Source of the DNA: Guillardia theta CCMP2712
Taxonomy: Eukaryota > Cryptophyceae > Pyrenomonadales > Geminigeraceae
Direction: 5' to 3'
NCBI RefSeq assembly: GCF_000315625.1
Contig: NW_005434654.1
Coordinates: 252,273 to 316,272, forward strand
Length of the DNA: 64,000 nt
Shown: piece by piece, positions 1-10,200 of the stretch
Layout: each line of letters opens with the position of its first letter
Position numbering within the stretch: position 1 is the first letter of the stretch
The notes under the pieces: generated by a model
Databases searched by the model: none
What the model was told of the DNA's origin: nothing
Seen by the model: only the letters and a program-made list of their open reading frames with translations
Program-made: the position numbers and the translations under genes

Positions 1-1271
1 AGACGCTGTCTCAGCAGATCAATCTCCTCCATCTAACTTCCTCGCCTGTACATCAGAGAGGCTTCACTGTCTCTCCCTGTCTGTGACAGTAGACATCCAT
101 AAAGGTTCATACACTCAGAGTCCTTGGGATTGATCTCTAGCGCACTCCTAACATAGTGCCGCTCAACAACAAGGAACGTGAGAGAGTTCATACCGCAGAA
201 GAGCCTCCGCTTCCTTCCTCTTGCCGATCCCAACCTTGAGAGATGCCAGCACTGTCCTCGCTCCTGTGTGCTTCGGATTGAGCCACAACGCCCTCTGCAG
301 CTCACGGTCTCAGCGTCGCCCTTTTAGCCCCCCACACAAACTTTGAGAAGCTCGTCTGCCTTGAGGATGTCTCTCCCTTTCTTCTTGATGTACTCTGCCT
401 TCATCTGTCCAACAGTTCAGGTGCGGAGCATGGCGGCTCCTGCCAACCACCTGCGGGAGGTAGGAATGGATTTTCCTGCGTGTCCGATTCGCAGGATGAC
501 CGTGCTGCTGCTGCGCAGCCCCTATGACACCGGAGGAGTTTGATTGGAGCTTCAAGGATGAGACGTTTCTCTCAGTGGGGGGCCTGAGACCAGTACAGGA
601 GCGTCACGTATGCGAGGATCGACCTCCTCGCTTGTACTCCACGTTTTGGCTACCTCAAGACCAGGAACTCAGCATAGGCCACCAGCGGGAGCGAGTGATT
701 CTGAAAGAGATGGATGGCCCCGTTGAAGATTCGCTCAGCCTCTTCGTAGTCAGGGTCTTCCCTGAGCTTGAGATCAGCGAAAGTCAAGTGCAGGCTCGCA
801 GAAAGCTTGCCTGTGCCAAAGAATGCTGGCAAGGTTCAGCAGAGGAGCCAAAGAAGAGTTGAACGGTATCATCGAGCGGATGGCTCCCTCCGCCCCCGTC
901 AGGTTCTTCCAGTGCACTGCCTGGATGTATGCAAGGTTGTTCGCAGCTAGAGGAAGCCCTGGGGAGATGCGAAGGGCGTTCTCGTAGCATCGTGCTGCTT
1001 CCAGATAACGACCCTCGTTCATCCCGTCCTGGGCGGAGTTCAACCATGGCAGAAGACTTGAGTTGCCGCCCTCGATGTCGAGCTTGATGGTGGATACCGC
1101 CCCATCTTCGTCTTTCAAGTCTCCAAGGGGATACGCATGGAAGAATCCATGCTTCTGCCTCCGTCCTGCTAGGCTGGGCGCAGAAACATCAGCCGGCTCG
1201 AGACGCGAGATCGCGAGCACGAGCAAGAGCAGTCTTGCCGCCACGTGCTCCATCGGGAGACGGGGAAGCAT
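1..1271 (-). CDS. TPR-repeat protein with signal peptide (3' end off the window)
   Basis: The first exon starts at ATG 1271 and opens with a hydrophobic signal-peptide-like segment (AARLLLLVLAISR) before a long TPR-like region. Recognisable helices include AARCYENALRISP and AAAN-type turns. The first exon appears to end at WHRQ with a GC donor (cag|gcaagc). The next exon begins LREDPDYEEAERIF. Further exons follow: one reading MKAEYIKKKGRDIL, then ELQRALWLNPKHTGAR, then RHYVRSALEINPKD, and the gene leaves the window. TPR units of this kind (ALEINPKDSECMNLYG) act as protein-protein interaction scaffolds. The signal peptide suggests entry into the ER or secretory/plastid route. I cannot name the partner or pathway. 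The middle exon between about 560 and 650 is poorly resolved. The gene is divergent from the LRR gene at 1498. Confidence 0.7.
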
Positions 1272-1497
1272 GCGAGAGGAGGACAGTGATCATATCATGT
1301 CGCCAGCTGCATGGCGCCGATCGCGTCGGGCGCGCTCCTCCTCGCTCTCCATTGCGCCTGCTCTGACTGCCGCAAACTTGTCTGCAGCCTCGATACTTAT
1401 TTACGCGGGGCAAGGGAAGCAGGCCTGGGGAGGGGAGGGGGAGGGGGAGGAGGCAGGAGAAGGTCATGGCGAGCTCTGTGGATGAAGGGAGGATGAG

Positions 1498-2817
1498 ATG
1501 ACGACCTCAGCAGCATGTAGCGGCAGGGCGAGGAGAGGAGACGCGGTGCGGCTCTCTTGCTTCAACCTCTCTCTGCCTGGAAGCCAGAGGAGCGAAGAAG
1601 AGGAGAGAGCAGGGGAGAGGCGGAGGCCATTGGTCGGGAGGCTGGTGAAGCCAGGAGTACTGAGATCCAGCTTCTCGTCCATTGAGTCAGAGGCGCACGC
1701 TGCGGCTGGGCATGCCAGAGCTTGCAAGCAGGAGAGAAGGTGCGTGTTTGTTCGAACCCGGACCGCTGCACAGTCCTTGAGCCCTACAAGGAGGCTCGAC
1801 CAGGCCGCAGGCCGCTTGCATGAGAGGGCAGGTCAGAGCCATGCACGGAAAGACGATGTGAGATCGCAGAACCAGAGGAGCCACCTGGATGGAAGTCGGC
1901 GAGCGAGAACGAGCCGGCCTGCCGCGGCTTCAAGGGAGGACGAGCAAGCGCTCGGTCAAGCTATGCAGGGAAGTCAGAGCAGGGAAGTGAGCATGAGACT
2001 GGAGCCCTTCAGAAGCAGCGAGATCATCCCGCACCGGCTGCTGGAGAGAGTTTCCATCCAAGGGTGTGGGCTAAACACCATCCCTCCTTGTATCGTCAGC
2101 TTGAAGCTGCTGACGTCGCTGGATTTGTCGTGGAATGGGATACGATCTCTGCCTTCGAGCATCAAGATGATGAAGGTACAAGCAAGGAGGTGTGATGCTG
2201 ACCAGCATGTCTTGAACTTCCTGCCAGTCTCTCCGTTGGCTGGACGTTTCCTTCAACTGCCTCACGCATGTGCCCGAGGTGATCCAGACTGGTCCTGCTC
2301 TCGTCGCTCACTGACAAGAGCTCCTCCTCGCAGGACATCGGCAAACTGACACAACTGCAGACCTTGAAGCTAGGCGACAACTTCCTGTACCGACTGCCAG
2401 CCTCGCTGGATGGACACTTCTTCCGGCTCAGCCAGCTGCACGCGCAGTACAACGATCTCTCAGTAGGTTGCGATGGAGGTGGCGAGGGATGTTGACGACA
2501 GACTTCAGCGAGTGCCGAGACAAATCTTTCAGATCCCGAGCTTGACATACCTGGATCTGCGGGGAAACTCGAAACTCCCGGGTATGATCCATCAAGCCAG
2601 CACGTCAACAGCAGATGTTGTAAGGGCATTGAGAGAGGAAGAAGGAGGTACGCGCAACTTGAGAGGGCGTGAGGGTTGACAAGCTGTCTTCACAGATATG
2701 TCGGCAAGGTCGTTGTCGGATGCCAACATCGTGCGCAAGCTCATCAGGGAAATGAGACCAAATCTGCTCGGGCTGTTCAATCGACTGTCAGCTGAAATCG
2801 ATGAGGACGAGCGGTGA
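1498..2817 (+). CDS. Leucine-rich repeat protein, five exons
   Basis: Exons 1498-2175, 2228-2278, 2334-2462, 2509-2647 and 2696-2817 join in frame to about 372 residues. Short-type LRRs run across the junctions: LLTSLDLSWNGIRSLPSSI, SLRWLDVSFNCLTHVPE, LQTLKLGDNFLYRLPASL, then IPSLTYLDLRGNS. This pattern (LxxLxLxxNxLxxLP) is the plant/animal intracellular LRR type that binds proteins. The C-terminus RKLIREMRPNLLGLFNRLS is probably a capping helix. The N-terminal 165 residues are basic, low in complexity and without recognisable domain, so the true start could be the ATG at about 1993 (MRLEPFRSSE) instead of 1498. All introns are GT-AG and 46-55 nt long. Function beyond LRR scaffold is unknown. 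Confidence 0.75.
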
Positions 2818-3034
2818 TTACGGATTGTGCTGAGAGCTCTACATGCAGGGATTGTACACGTCTCGCCATGCTCCGGGTACCTCTCCTTTACTTGTATAAT
2901 GATAGCGTAGAATCAGGATCAGTCGGAGCGAACTCTCCGATTGTAAGTGTAGACACTGGGTGGAAATGGACTGTCGGTAAATCAGCTTCTTGTAAATTTG
3001 AACCTTTTCGAAGTTTCTGCAAGGTCAAACAAGA

Positions 3035-4027
3035 TCAGACACACGACAAGACTAGAGCTGAAGATACCTTAATGACGCCCCCAAGCGCTAGATTCTCGAT
3101 CGCCAGGATCAGGTTGATATAGGTGCCCTTGCTGCTGTCCGGCTCACACGGGGGGAGGTTGAGGCAGAGAGGGGTAGGGAGACGATGGGCAGGGACGATG
3201 CAGAGAGTTGTTTCAATGCCCTTCTCAAGTTTCAGGAGCTGAACAAAGGCTGACATGAAGCTGTCGTTCAATCTCGTCCGCGGATCGAACTCCGGCAGGT
3301 GCTGGTGCTCAATGTTGCTCGGGCCAAGGGAGGAGAAGTGGACTTTATCTTGGAGGCTGTCTGCTTTCGGGTTGAATCTCAAGCCGCATAGCAGATAGAC
3401 TTGTTTCACCTTAGATTTGTGTCATGCACCTCCACCCTCCCAACAGAAAAATCCTACCTCATCCTGTATGATCTTCTGCACCAGGCTGAGAGCTACCGAC
3501 GACGTGCTCTTCTCAACGATCTGTGAGTTGAGGCATATCAAAGACAGCACTGCTTCTCCGCTATCATTGTAAAATGTATCGACGTAGAGGTTAGCTAGAG
3601 GATCGACCCCCGCCCATGCTATCGCACAATCCCGCTGTACTCCGTTGTCATGGCGATACCACAGGGTCCCCGTTGATCCTGTCCTCCTTGCTTCCGGAAC
3701 TTCCTTGTTGAGGAGCTCTCTCAGGAGCATGACGGCCCGCGCGCCCGAGGAAGAGATGTCGGCATAGCCCAGCACTAGACATGGTGCAAGCGCAGTGTCC
3801 ACCCGAACGCCACCCGCCGCCATGGCGCTGTTTGGTTGCAATCGAACTGAATCCTTTAAACCAGGGAGGAATTTTTCAAGAAAGTGTAATGAGTGGATTT
3901 CAATCGAATGAAATCGTGCTGGAGGCCATGCCGGACCACGATAAGGTCTGAGGAGGACGGGGAGAAGGAGCAGGAGGAAGAGAACGACGAAGACTAGTGC
4001 AAGGAGGACAAACAAGAGGAGAGACAT
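3035..4027 (-). CDS. Membrane-anchored protein of unknown function, two exons
   Basis: Starts at ATG 4027 with a strong N-terminal transmembrane anchor (about residues 2-25, almost all Leu/Val/Phe) followed by a soluble domain. Exon 1 ends after QDE at 3458. A 48-nt GT-AG intron (3410-3457) leads to exon 2, which opens VKQVYLLCGLRFNP and ends at 3035. The total is about 315 residues. The soluble part has alternating strand and helix patterns (for example GIETTLCIVPAHRL and YINLILAIENLALGGVIKV). I do not recognise the family. A weak overall likeness to proteasome-assembly-chaperone folds crossed my mind but is not supported by a motif. It sits tail to tail with the LRR gene at 1498-2817. Confidence 0.6.
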
Positions 4028-4188
4028 GGAAGAAGCGCTCGATCGACACGGGAGGTGATATCGAGTGAGCTGAAGATGCGTGGATAGAAGGAATGCGGAA
4101 GTGGTCTCGAAGTTGAAGCAGCCAGTCTGAAGCAGCCAGGTAGACTTGGACTCAGAGGATCATCCAGCAGAAAATTGTATCATCAAAG

Positions 4189-4804
4189 ATGTTTGGTGGT
4201 AGAAGTTGTTCAATGGCGATGGTTGTCGTGGTTTTGGGGACGGTGGACTTGTCGTCGTCGTTCCGTATGCCACTGGTCGTTGAGCAAAGAATGCAACTGA
4301 GAGGAGGAGCTGAGAGGATGAGCGATGTGAAACAGATCGAGTTCTTCATGGACAAGTCAGAGCTGTCTTCTTTTCCTGGTGTACAGTCGGTCGCAGTGGT
4401 CGGCTCATGGGACGATTGGCAGGTGCAACAAAGTCTTAAGTATGTTTGGAAAATGACGGTGCTATAGAGCAAGACGGAGTTGCGGCAGGACGTACAGAGG
4501 TGATGCGGATGTTTTGTACTAGAGAGCAAACACGGTACTAGTGCGTGAGAAGAGAAAACTTACTGCGGGTCATGCAGGTGGGTAACAAGTCTGGATTTGG
4601 CACCTGGAGCTTACCAGTACAAGTTTGTCATCGACAAGGCAACATGGATTTGCTCTACTCAGGTGTGGGTAGAGTTCTTGCCATGTTTGTTCCCACTGAC
4701 TTGTCTTCTTTGCTCAGCAAACTTCCATCACAGCCAACGGATTCAAGAACAACGTGATTGAAATCAGCCAGCTGGGCGATCAAAAGGTGGTGCCCTTGCC
4801 CTAA
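4189..4804 (+). CDS. Small CBM48 (AMPK-beta type) glucan-binding protein with targeting presequence
   Basis: Four exons (4189-4439, 4470-4499, 4578-4662, 4718-4804) give about 150 residues. The second half is a carbohydrate-binding module of the AMPK-beta/CBM48 type. It has the opening strand VAVVGSWDDWQ, the central WVTSLDLAPGAYQYKFVID with its conserved Tyr-Lys-Phe, and the closing GFKNNVIEI in place of the usual GxxNNV. In plants such proteins (PTST/FLO6) bind starch and recruit synthases. The N-terminus has a hydrophobic core (MAMVVVVLG), then SSSF and a basic stretch ending MQLRGG, as in a signal plus transit presequence. Cryptophyte starch lies in the periplastid space, so targeting there is an inference. 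Intron 1 is only 30 nt. An alternative splice after DQK could extend the protein into the acidic region downstream. Confidence 0.7.
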
Positions 4805-4987
4805 GGCTCGAAATTCTGACCAAACCATGCAGGACGAGGGTGGAGATGAGGAACAGTCGATGGGTGAGAGTGAGAGGAAAGGTTGGCAAGAAGATGGTAT
4901 GCTGTTCGGAGTTGTACGGCCATTTGACATGAGGGTTGAAGGGATAGGAGTGTCAATGCAAGGAATGAGATCTGGGAGAGTGGAAGC

Positions 4988-5663
4988 ATGGAAGAAGGAA
5001 GAAGCGAAGGAGGAGGAGGAGGAGGAGGAGAGATCATCAAGAGCAAGGTGACTGTGGTGAGAGGAAGAAGGTTTTCACTGATGGAGGAGCATCCCAGCAT
5101 GTTGGAGCGTAGGGAGCGCCTGAACAGTTTGAGGGCTCGACGAGACATGCTGCAATCTTTGGACGAGAAACTTTCGAAGCTGGAGAACAGGGTGAGCTGT
5201 TTTTCTTGTTGCCTTGCTATCACTTGGAACTTGTTTATTTCGATCTGACCAATTGCAAAAGAATAATGGCCTTCAGGCGGTGCAGAAGGTGGAGAGCGTT
5301 GAAGAAGAAAATTTGGGCTCGCTCAGCATATCTGATGATGATGTCGATGTTGATGGAGAGGAAGAGATCGATGTTGATGAAGAGATCGATGGAGATGAGC
5401 AAGAGCAAGAGAAAGAGCAAGAGCAAGAGAAAGAGCAAGAGAAAGAGAAAGAGCATCAGTATGGCAAACGACAAGATCAACAGCAGCAACTGAAGCAGCA
5501 ACACCACCACCACCACCAGCAGCAGCAGCAGCAACAACAACGACAACAACAACACCAGCACCAGCAGCACCAGCACCACCAGCACCAGCAGCAACACCAG
5601 CAGCAGCAACAACAACACCAGCAGCAACAACAACATCAGCAGCAACACCACCAGCAGCAACAC

Positions 5664-5726
<63 letters not shown>

Positions 5727-6056
5727 AATCAAAAGCTGCGGCTGCAACTGCAGCAAGACGATCAAAAACTTGCCGCGAAGGATGTTGCAGATGCCATCAA
5801 AGACCTTGATGAAAATGGGAATGGAGCAGAGAACAAGGAAATCGACGACGACGAAGCAGTCGGCACCCGTGAAGACAATGACGAGGATGTAGAGGATGGG
5901 GAGGAACCTTACAAGAACTTGTATTCACTTGAATCTTTATCATGTACTTTCTCTCTGAACCATGTCAAACAGAAGAAAGGATGGGAACGAGTCCCCGTCC
6001 AAAAAATGCATGTCGACGATAAAATCCCTTCTAGCACCCTCCAGGTCCTGAATTAA
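4988..6056 (+). CDS. Gln/His-repeat protein with coiled-coil and acidic segments
   Basis: Exon 4988-5193 encodes a Gly/Arg-rich lead, then a helical charged segment (RRERLNSLRARRDMLQSL). It joins in phase 0 across a GT-AG intron to an exon from about 5263 to the stop at 6056. That exon contains an acidic EQEKEQEQEKE block, about 70 residues of Gln with scattered His coded by CAG/CAA/CAC, then a second acidic tail and ends VDDKIPSSTLQVLN. The product looks disordered. The true start is uncertain: it may be an ATG near 4988, or the region may be the 3' end of the CBM48 gene by splicing around the stop at 4804. No domain was recognised. The mixed CAG/CAA codons argue for an expressed, selected repeat over a pure microsatellite. 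Confidence 0.45.
5500..5726 (+). repeat. CAG/CAA/CAC trinucleotide repeat tract
   Basis: An imperfect triplet repeat dominated by cag, caa and cac, with the purest cagcaa hexamer run at about 5668-5725. It is in frame inside the Gln/His-repeat reading frame. Confidence 0.9.
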
Positions 6057-7470
6057 TATTTTTTGCTACTGTTTCTGGGAATCAGTTATGATTGCGTCAA
6101 GAGCTGACTGTCTTCATTGTTTCACAGATTGGTTTTCGCTCTGATCTCAGCAGGAGGTGTGTCATGTGTTACATGATTGTTCCTGTCGCTGCTGTGGCTG
6201 TGATTGTGTCTGTTGCTGCCGCTGTTGTTATTATTTCTGTTGGAAATGATGGTGATAACGACGATGATGTTGATTTTGACAATGTTGTTGATGTTTTGAT
6301 GATCGGACGATTATGATCGCAGTCATTATCTTTCAACGGGCTTGAAGTCTCAACCGCCAAACTTCTGCTGAAACCTGTGAGTTGAAGAAAGCAGAGAGAG
6401 GGCCACGAGCAAGTGGCAAAAAGGCCAAGGAGCAGCAGAAGAGGAGAAGGCTGAAGCAAGCGAGGAGAAGGGCAGAAAGAAGAGGATGTTGATATAGCAT
6501 AAGGGTGTGGAACGTATTGAGAGGGCTAGGGAGGGAGAAAAGGAGCGAGGAAGAGGACCAGGAACGAGGAAGAGAAAGAGGACGAGGAAGAGGACGAGGA
6601 AGAGGACGAGGAAGAGGACGAGGACGAGGACCTCGATAATCTTGTGACAGGTCTTGATGGACTTGATAAATTCTTCCTCCTCCCGCCATTCACCCACCGC
6701 CAGCCCACCACTGAAGGATTGGAGATGGAGGAGGAGGATGCAAAACAATTGAGGAGGCGAAAGAGTTGAAAAAGTTGCATGGTTCGTGGAACAAGGAAAG
6801 GGACGGAGAGAAAGTGACGGAAGAAAGAAGACACGAAGAAGGAGGCAGGAAGAGCAGGGGGAGCAGGAGATGGAAAGAAATGAGCATCGGGACGACGAGC
6901 GAGGACGAGGACGAGGAGTGACAGTCAGTTCTCAAACGTGCACACCAGAGCATGGCAAAGTCTTCACCTCTTCCGACATGTAGGAAGGACGATCGGACAC
7001 TGCTGGAAGAATTCCTGGAGGCAGCTACAAGGAAGTTTCAGGGAAGTGCTGGGATTCAGGAGAAAGAGAAGCAGGAATGAGATGAGGGACGGTAAACACT
7101 TGAGAAAAGGTAGGAGGAGGAGGAGGAAAAGAAGGAAGAGGAGGAGACTACTTAGGGAGGAGGCGGGGAGGGGGAGAAAGGTGGGCGGAAAGAGGAAGGA
7201 GGGATCGACCTTGCAGCGGGGATGGTTGAATTGTCGTGCCCCAACTTTGAGAGTCCACGTCACCACCTCTCCTCTTCCGCCAGGACCTCTTCACCTTCAG
7301 TCGCCCTCCATGGACTCCCTCCAGCGCTTCCTCGACCTCCCTCCTCCCTCCCTCCCCTCCCTTGTGCAGCAGAATCCCGCGGGACGAAAGGAGACGCAAA
7401 ATCTTCACTCGAGACCCTGCAATGCCGCAGGTTTGCGCCTGTCAGGCCTGATCAGGAGGAGAGCTGGAGA
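6057..7470. other. Purine-rich stretch without a supported gene
   Basis: This stretch has long purine runs on the + strand, including gaggaagaggac units at about 6560-6640. Every long reading frame in it is low complexity (Leu/Phe/Ser on one strand, Arg/Glu/Gly on the other). The 3' exons of the M20-like gene may reach into 7100-7470, but I could not place them. A possible exon follows a tttcacag acceptor at about 6126. Confidence 0.5.
6558..6640 (+). repeat. (GAGGAAGAGGAC)n purine simple repeat
   Basis: A 12-nt unit gaggaagaggac is repeated about five times with small changes. It is a polypurine/polypyrimidine tract of a kind seen again at about 8305-8330 and 18640-18675. Confidence 0.8.
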
Positions 7471-9790
7471 GGAGCTGGGGAGGGGACCTGCTGGAGCAGG
7501 ATATCCTGCACTGCCAGCTCTGCTTGCTCGGGAGGAACTTGGGGAGGAAGGCGGACGCTGAGGTAGGCGGAGATCTGGGGGGGCGAGTGCCATGGCGAAA
7601 AGAGGGCGATGAGTTGAGAGTGAGGATAAGTAGAGGAAAATAAAATGTCAAACGTCTCACCGGCTGGTCCGAAGGTTGAGAGATGCCGTGGAAGGAGACT
7701 GAAGCTTGCATAAGCTTGGAAGGAATGTCGTCTGCTGACTTGATGGAGTCTTTGAGATCAAACCCTGCTAGCTGCTGTCACATGCCGAACAACAGAGTCC
7801 TTCACCATCGCACCTGAGAAGACTTCGTCGTCGAGGCTGACATGGCCCGCGGTATCATCCTCCGGAGCAGACGGGAGTGCAAGGTCAAGTTGGAGAGAGA
7901 GAAGGGGCTGGCCAGAGAGTGAGAGAGCTCGGGAGTGTTTGATCGGAAATGTTCAAGTTCACCACAATCATTCTCAACAGAACGTCACTCCTTCGGTCCA
8001 CCCCGTCGTCTCTATCCAGCAGGTAGCACGTGCACTTCCCTTCATCCCTCGCCCCTGCGTCTTCCAGCTGGAGTTGAAAATAGTGGATCAGACGTCTTCC
8101 AGCTAGTCCTGGACATGGAGGAGGAGGAGGAGGAGAAGGTAGAAGAGCAAAGGAGCAGACCGGGACGAGAGGATGGACGGCGATATTGAAGAAGTAAGGG
8201 AGGGAAAGGAGGAAACAGAGCGAGGACTGAGACAGCGAGCAGGAGCCGAAGGTTGAGTGAGGGCGTGAGAGTAACGGAGCCGAAGAAAAGTCAAGAAAGG
8301 AAGAGGAGGAGGAGGAGGAGGAGGAGGAGACTCACGGAGACGGAGAGGTAGAGCAGCCCCGGCAGCTCTTGAGCATGCAAGCTTCGATGTTGTCCGAAGG
8401 ATTGAAGGAGGAAAAGAGCAGCAACGTCGATGGCTGCAAGATATGCTCGTCTCCTGATGGAGCGGACGGGGACTTGAGAAACTTCTCCTTCACCTCCTCA
8501 AGTGTCCCCTGCATCGTCGGGCTGCCGATCTCAAAACAGCTATCGAAGATGATGACAACCTGCGAAGCCAGTTAGCATGAGAAGAAGGAAAGAAAAGGAG
8601 GAGAGGACGGGAAGGAGGAGAAGAAGGAAAAGGGAAGTGAAGAGTGAAAGAGGAGGAAAGGAGCGGAAAGGCAAAGATGGGGAAAGGCAAAGGGAAAGGG
8701 TTGAGGGATCTCACAGAGACTGGGAGGTCTCTTGCTGATGTTCGATATCTCTGTGTTCCAATTCAAAACTTCTTGCACCGGTTGACGTCATCATTCACCT
8801 CGATCACGCTCAACCATGCGACGATGTCACATTTTCCTCCCATCCTCCCGCTGAGCCTCTGCTTGAATGCATGAGGCATCGTCGCCGTGGCATGTTGTTG
8901 ATTTGATCACCTTGTCTTCGTGCAAAAGCAAGAAAGGATCCTGTTTCCATCCATCTTCTCTGTTTCAATCGTCAGTTTGCAATGCAACCAACTCCGTGTG
9001 TCACTCACGAGTATGCAGCCTTCACATCAAAGTGTAAGTGAACAAGAATCGGCTCTCTCTTTTTGCCTTTAAACATCGCAACAAGGTTTGGCGTCAAGTT
9101 CTTATTCGGAGATTTTCCCATGTTTGTCTGAAACGGAAGAGTCAATACATCTAGCATGCACTCCAATCGGACAGGATCTTGCTGGAGCACAGGTTGAAAT
9201 CTCAAATTTCATCTCCATCAAATCGAAACAGACTTGCTTCGATTAGTTGGTATCATGACAAAGCTATAAAAGGTTTCTTCTTTCTGAAACAAGCTTCTTC
9301 TTTCTAACACCACGAGGCGCATACAAGAAGCTCCAAACAAACAACCTGAAACGTTTCTGCACCCAGATCGTGACACCAAGCTTCTAACCAACTGAGCATT
9401 TTCCCGCATTCGGATCTTTGAGAATCATTGTCAAGGACTGTGAGATTATCGGGGAGAAGTTCCACGGGCCTACCTTCGCTGTCTTTCTGTGCTAACAGAC
9501 TGAATGGCAACAATTTCACGCAGTCTTACGGAAAACTTCAGACAACAGATGAGGCAGGCAGGGATCCAACCTGAGGATTGTTTCGCTCCTCCTGTAATCA
9601 AACAGGGCATCATCTTCTTCGTCGTTGGCATGTTGATGTTCAGCATGCGAGGCTTCCACTGCTTGCGGGTTTCTAAGGCGAACGCGCAGAAAGTTTTCTT
9701 GATGTAATCCAACGCTTTGTGGTCTATGGAAAAGATCCGGCAGGTCAGGAAAAGATCCGGCAGGTCACCCAAGGAGTAGTCGAGGATCAA
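7470..9790 (-). CDS. M20-family (CNDP-like) metallopeptidase homologue, catalytic residues degraded
   Basis: About eleven small exons on the - strand spell an M20 dipeptidase of the carnosinase/CNDP type. In order they are: LREIVAIQSVST; SECGKMLSWLEAWCHDLGAE (exon 9346-9415); PILVHLHFDVKAA (9009-9127); EDGWKQDPFLLLHEDK (8911-8959); QRLSGRMGGKCDIVAWL (8799-8861); RYRTSARDLPVS (8715-8750); VVIIFDSCFEIGSP (8336-8559); then LLRMIV, DDTAGHVSLDD, ASVSFHGISQPSD and ISAYLSVRLPPQVPPEQ. The family's normal motifs are HxDVQPA, GRGxxDDKG, EGxEExGS and DLHSG. Here the first His and Asp survive, but the DDKG acids are GG, the catalytic EE pair is FE, and DLHSG is not recognisable. It is probably a non-catalytic relative or a decaying gene. 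No ATG was found at the 5' end, and the 3' end below about 7470 is unresolved. Confidence 0.65.
9728..9767. repeat. Perfect 20-nt tandem duplication
   Basis: The unit ggaaaagatccggcaggtca occurs twice back to back (9728-9747 and 9748-9767). It lies at the 5' end of the M20-like gene. Its length is not a multiple of three, so a recent duplication here would shift a reading frame. Confidence 0.9.
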
Positions 9791-9835
9791 GAAGAGACGT
9801 CAGCGGTTAGAAACATGGCAGATGTACGTTTCACC

Positions 9836-10200
9836 TCAAGTTAAATCGACATCTTCGGAATTGAACAATTCATCAGCCTTGAAGACCTCGGTCACCGGGG
9901 TGCTCACAATACTTTCATTGGGCAAACCTCTTGTAGGGATACGCTCTCTAATGACCTCCCGCAAATTTCTACAATCTCATCGCCCGGGAACAGCATGCTG
10001 GTGCATCAATGAGGACCTCGATGCTCCAGCACATGCATGGTTCGCTCACCAGGACGAAGATGCGATGCTGTTGACCTGGATATCACCTCAGACTCTTAAC
10101 TTGCTCGACCATTCCACACCCTCACCTTCACATTGGATACTTTGATCCTCGAGCCATCCTTCGACAGATTGATCCCAAAATCCTCTGCCTGGAACTCCAT
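9836..10200 (-). CDS. Small PDZ-domain protein
   Basis: Exons 10126-10200, 10050-10075, 9928-9997 and 9836-9886 join with matching phases into 73 residues from ATG 10200 to TGA 9836. The sequence is a PDZ fold: FGINLSKDGSRIKV opens it. SMLFPGDEIVEICGRSLESV then carries the classic GD-I-x-x-I-x-G core, with SLQEV as the second helix. PDZ domains bind C-terminal peptides. The protein ends (VDLT) just where the last PDZ strand should finish, and a good splice donor follows the stop at once. The M20-like gene begins about 46 bp downstream on the same strand with no visible ATG, so the two may belong to one transcript or one fused gene. An upstream exon before 10200 is also possible. Confidence 0.6.

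Noticed and set aside
5235-5765. 176-codon - strand frame of almost pure Leu/Val
   Set aside because: It is the antisense of the CAG/CAA repeat and not a membrane protein.
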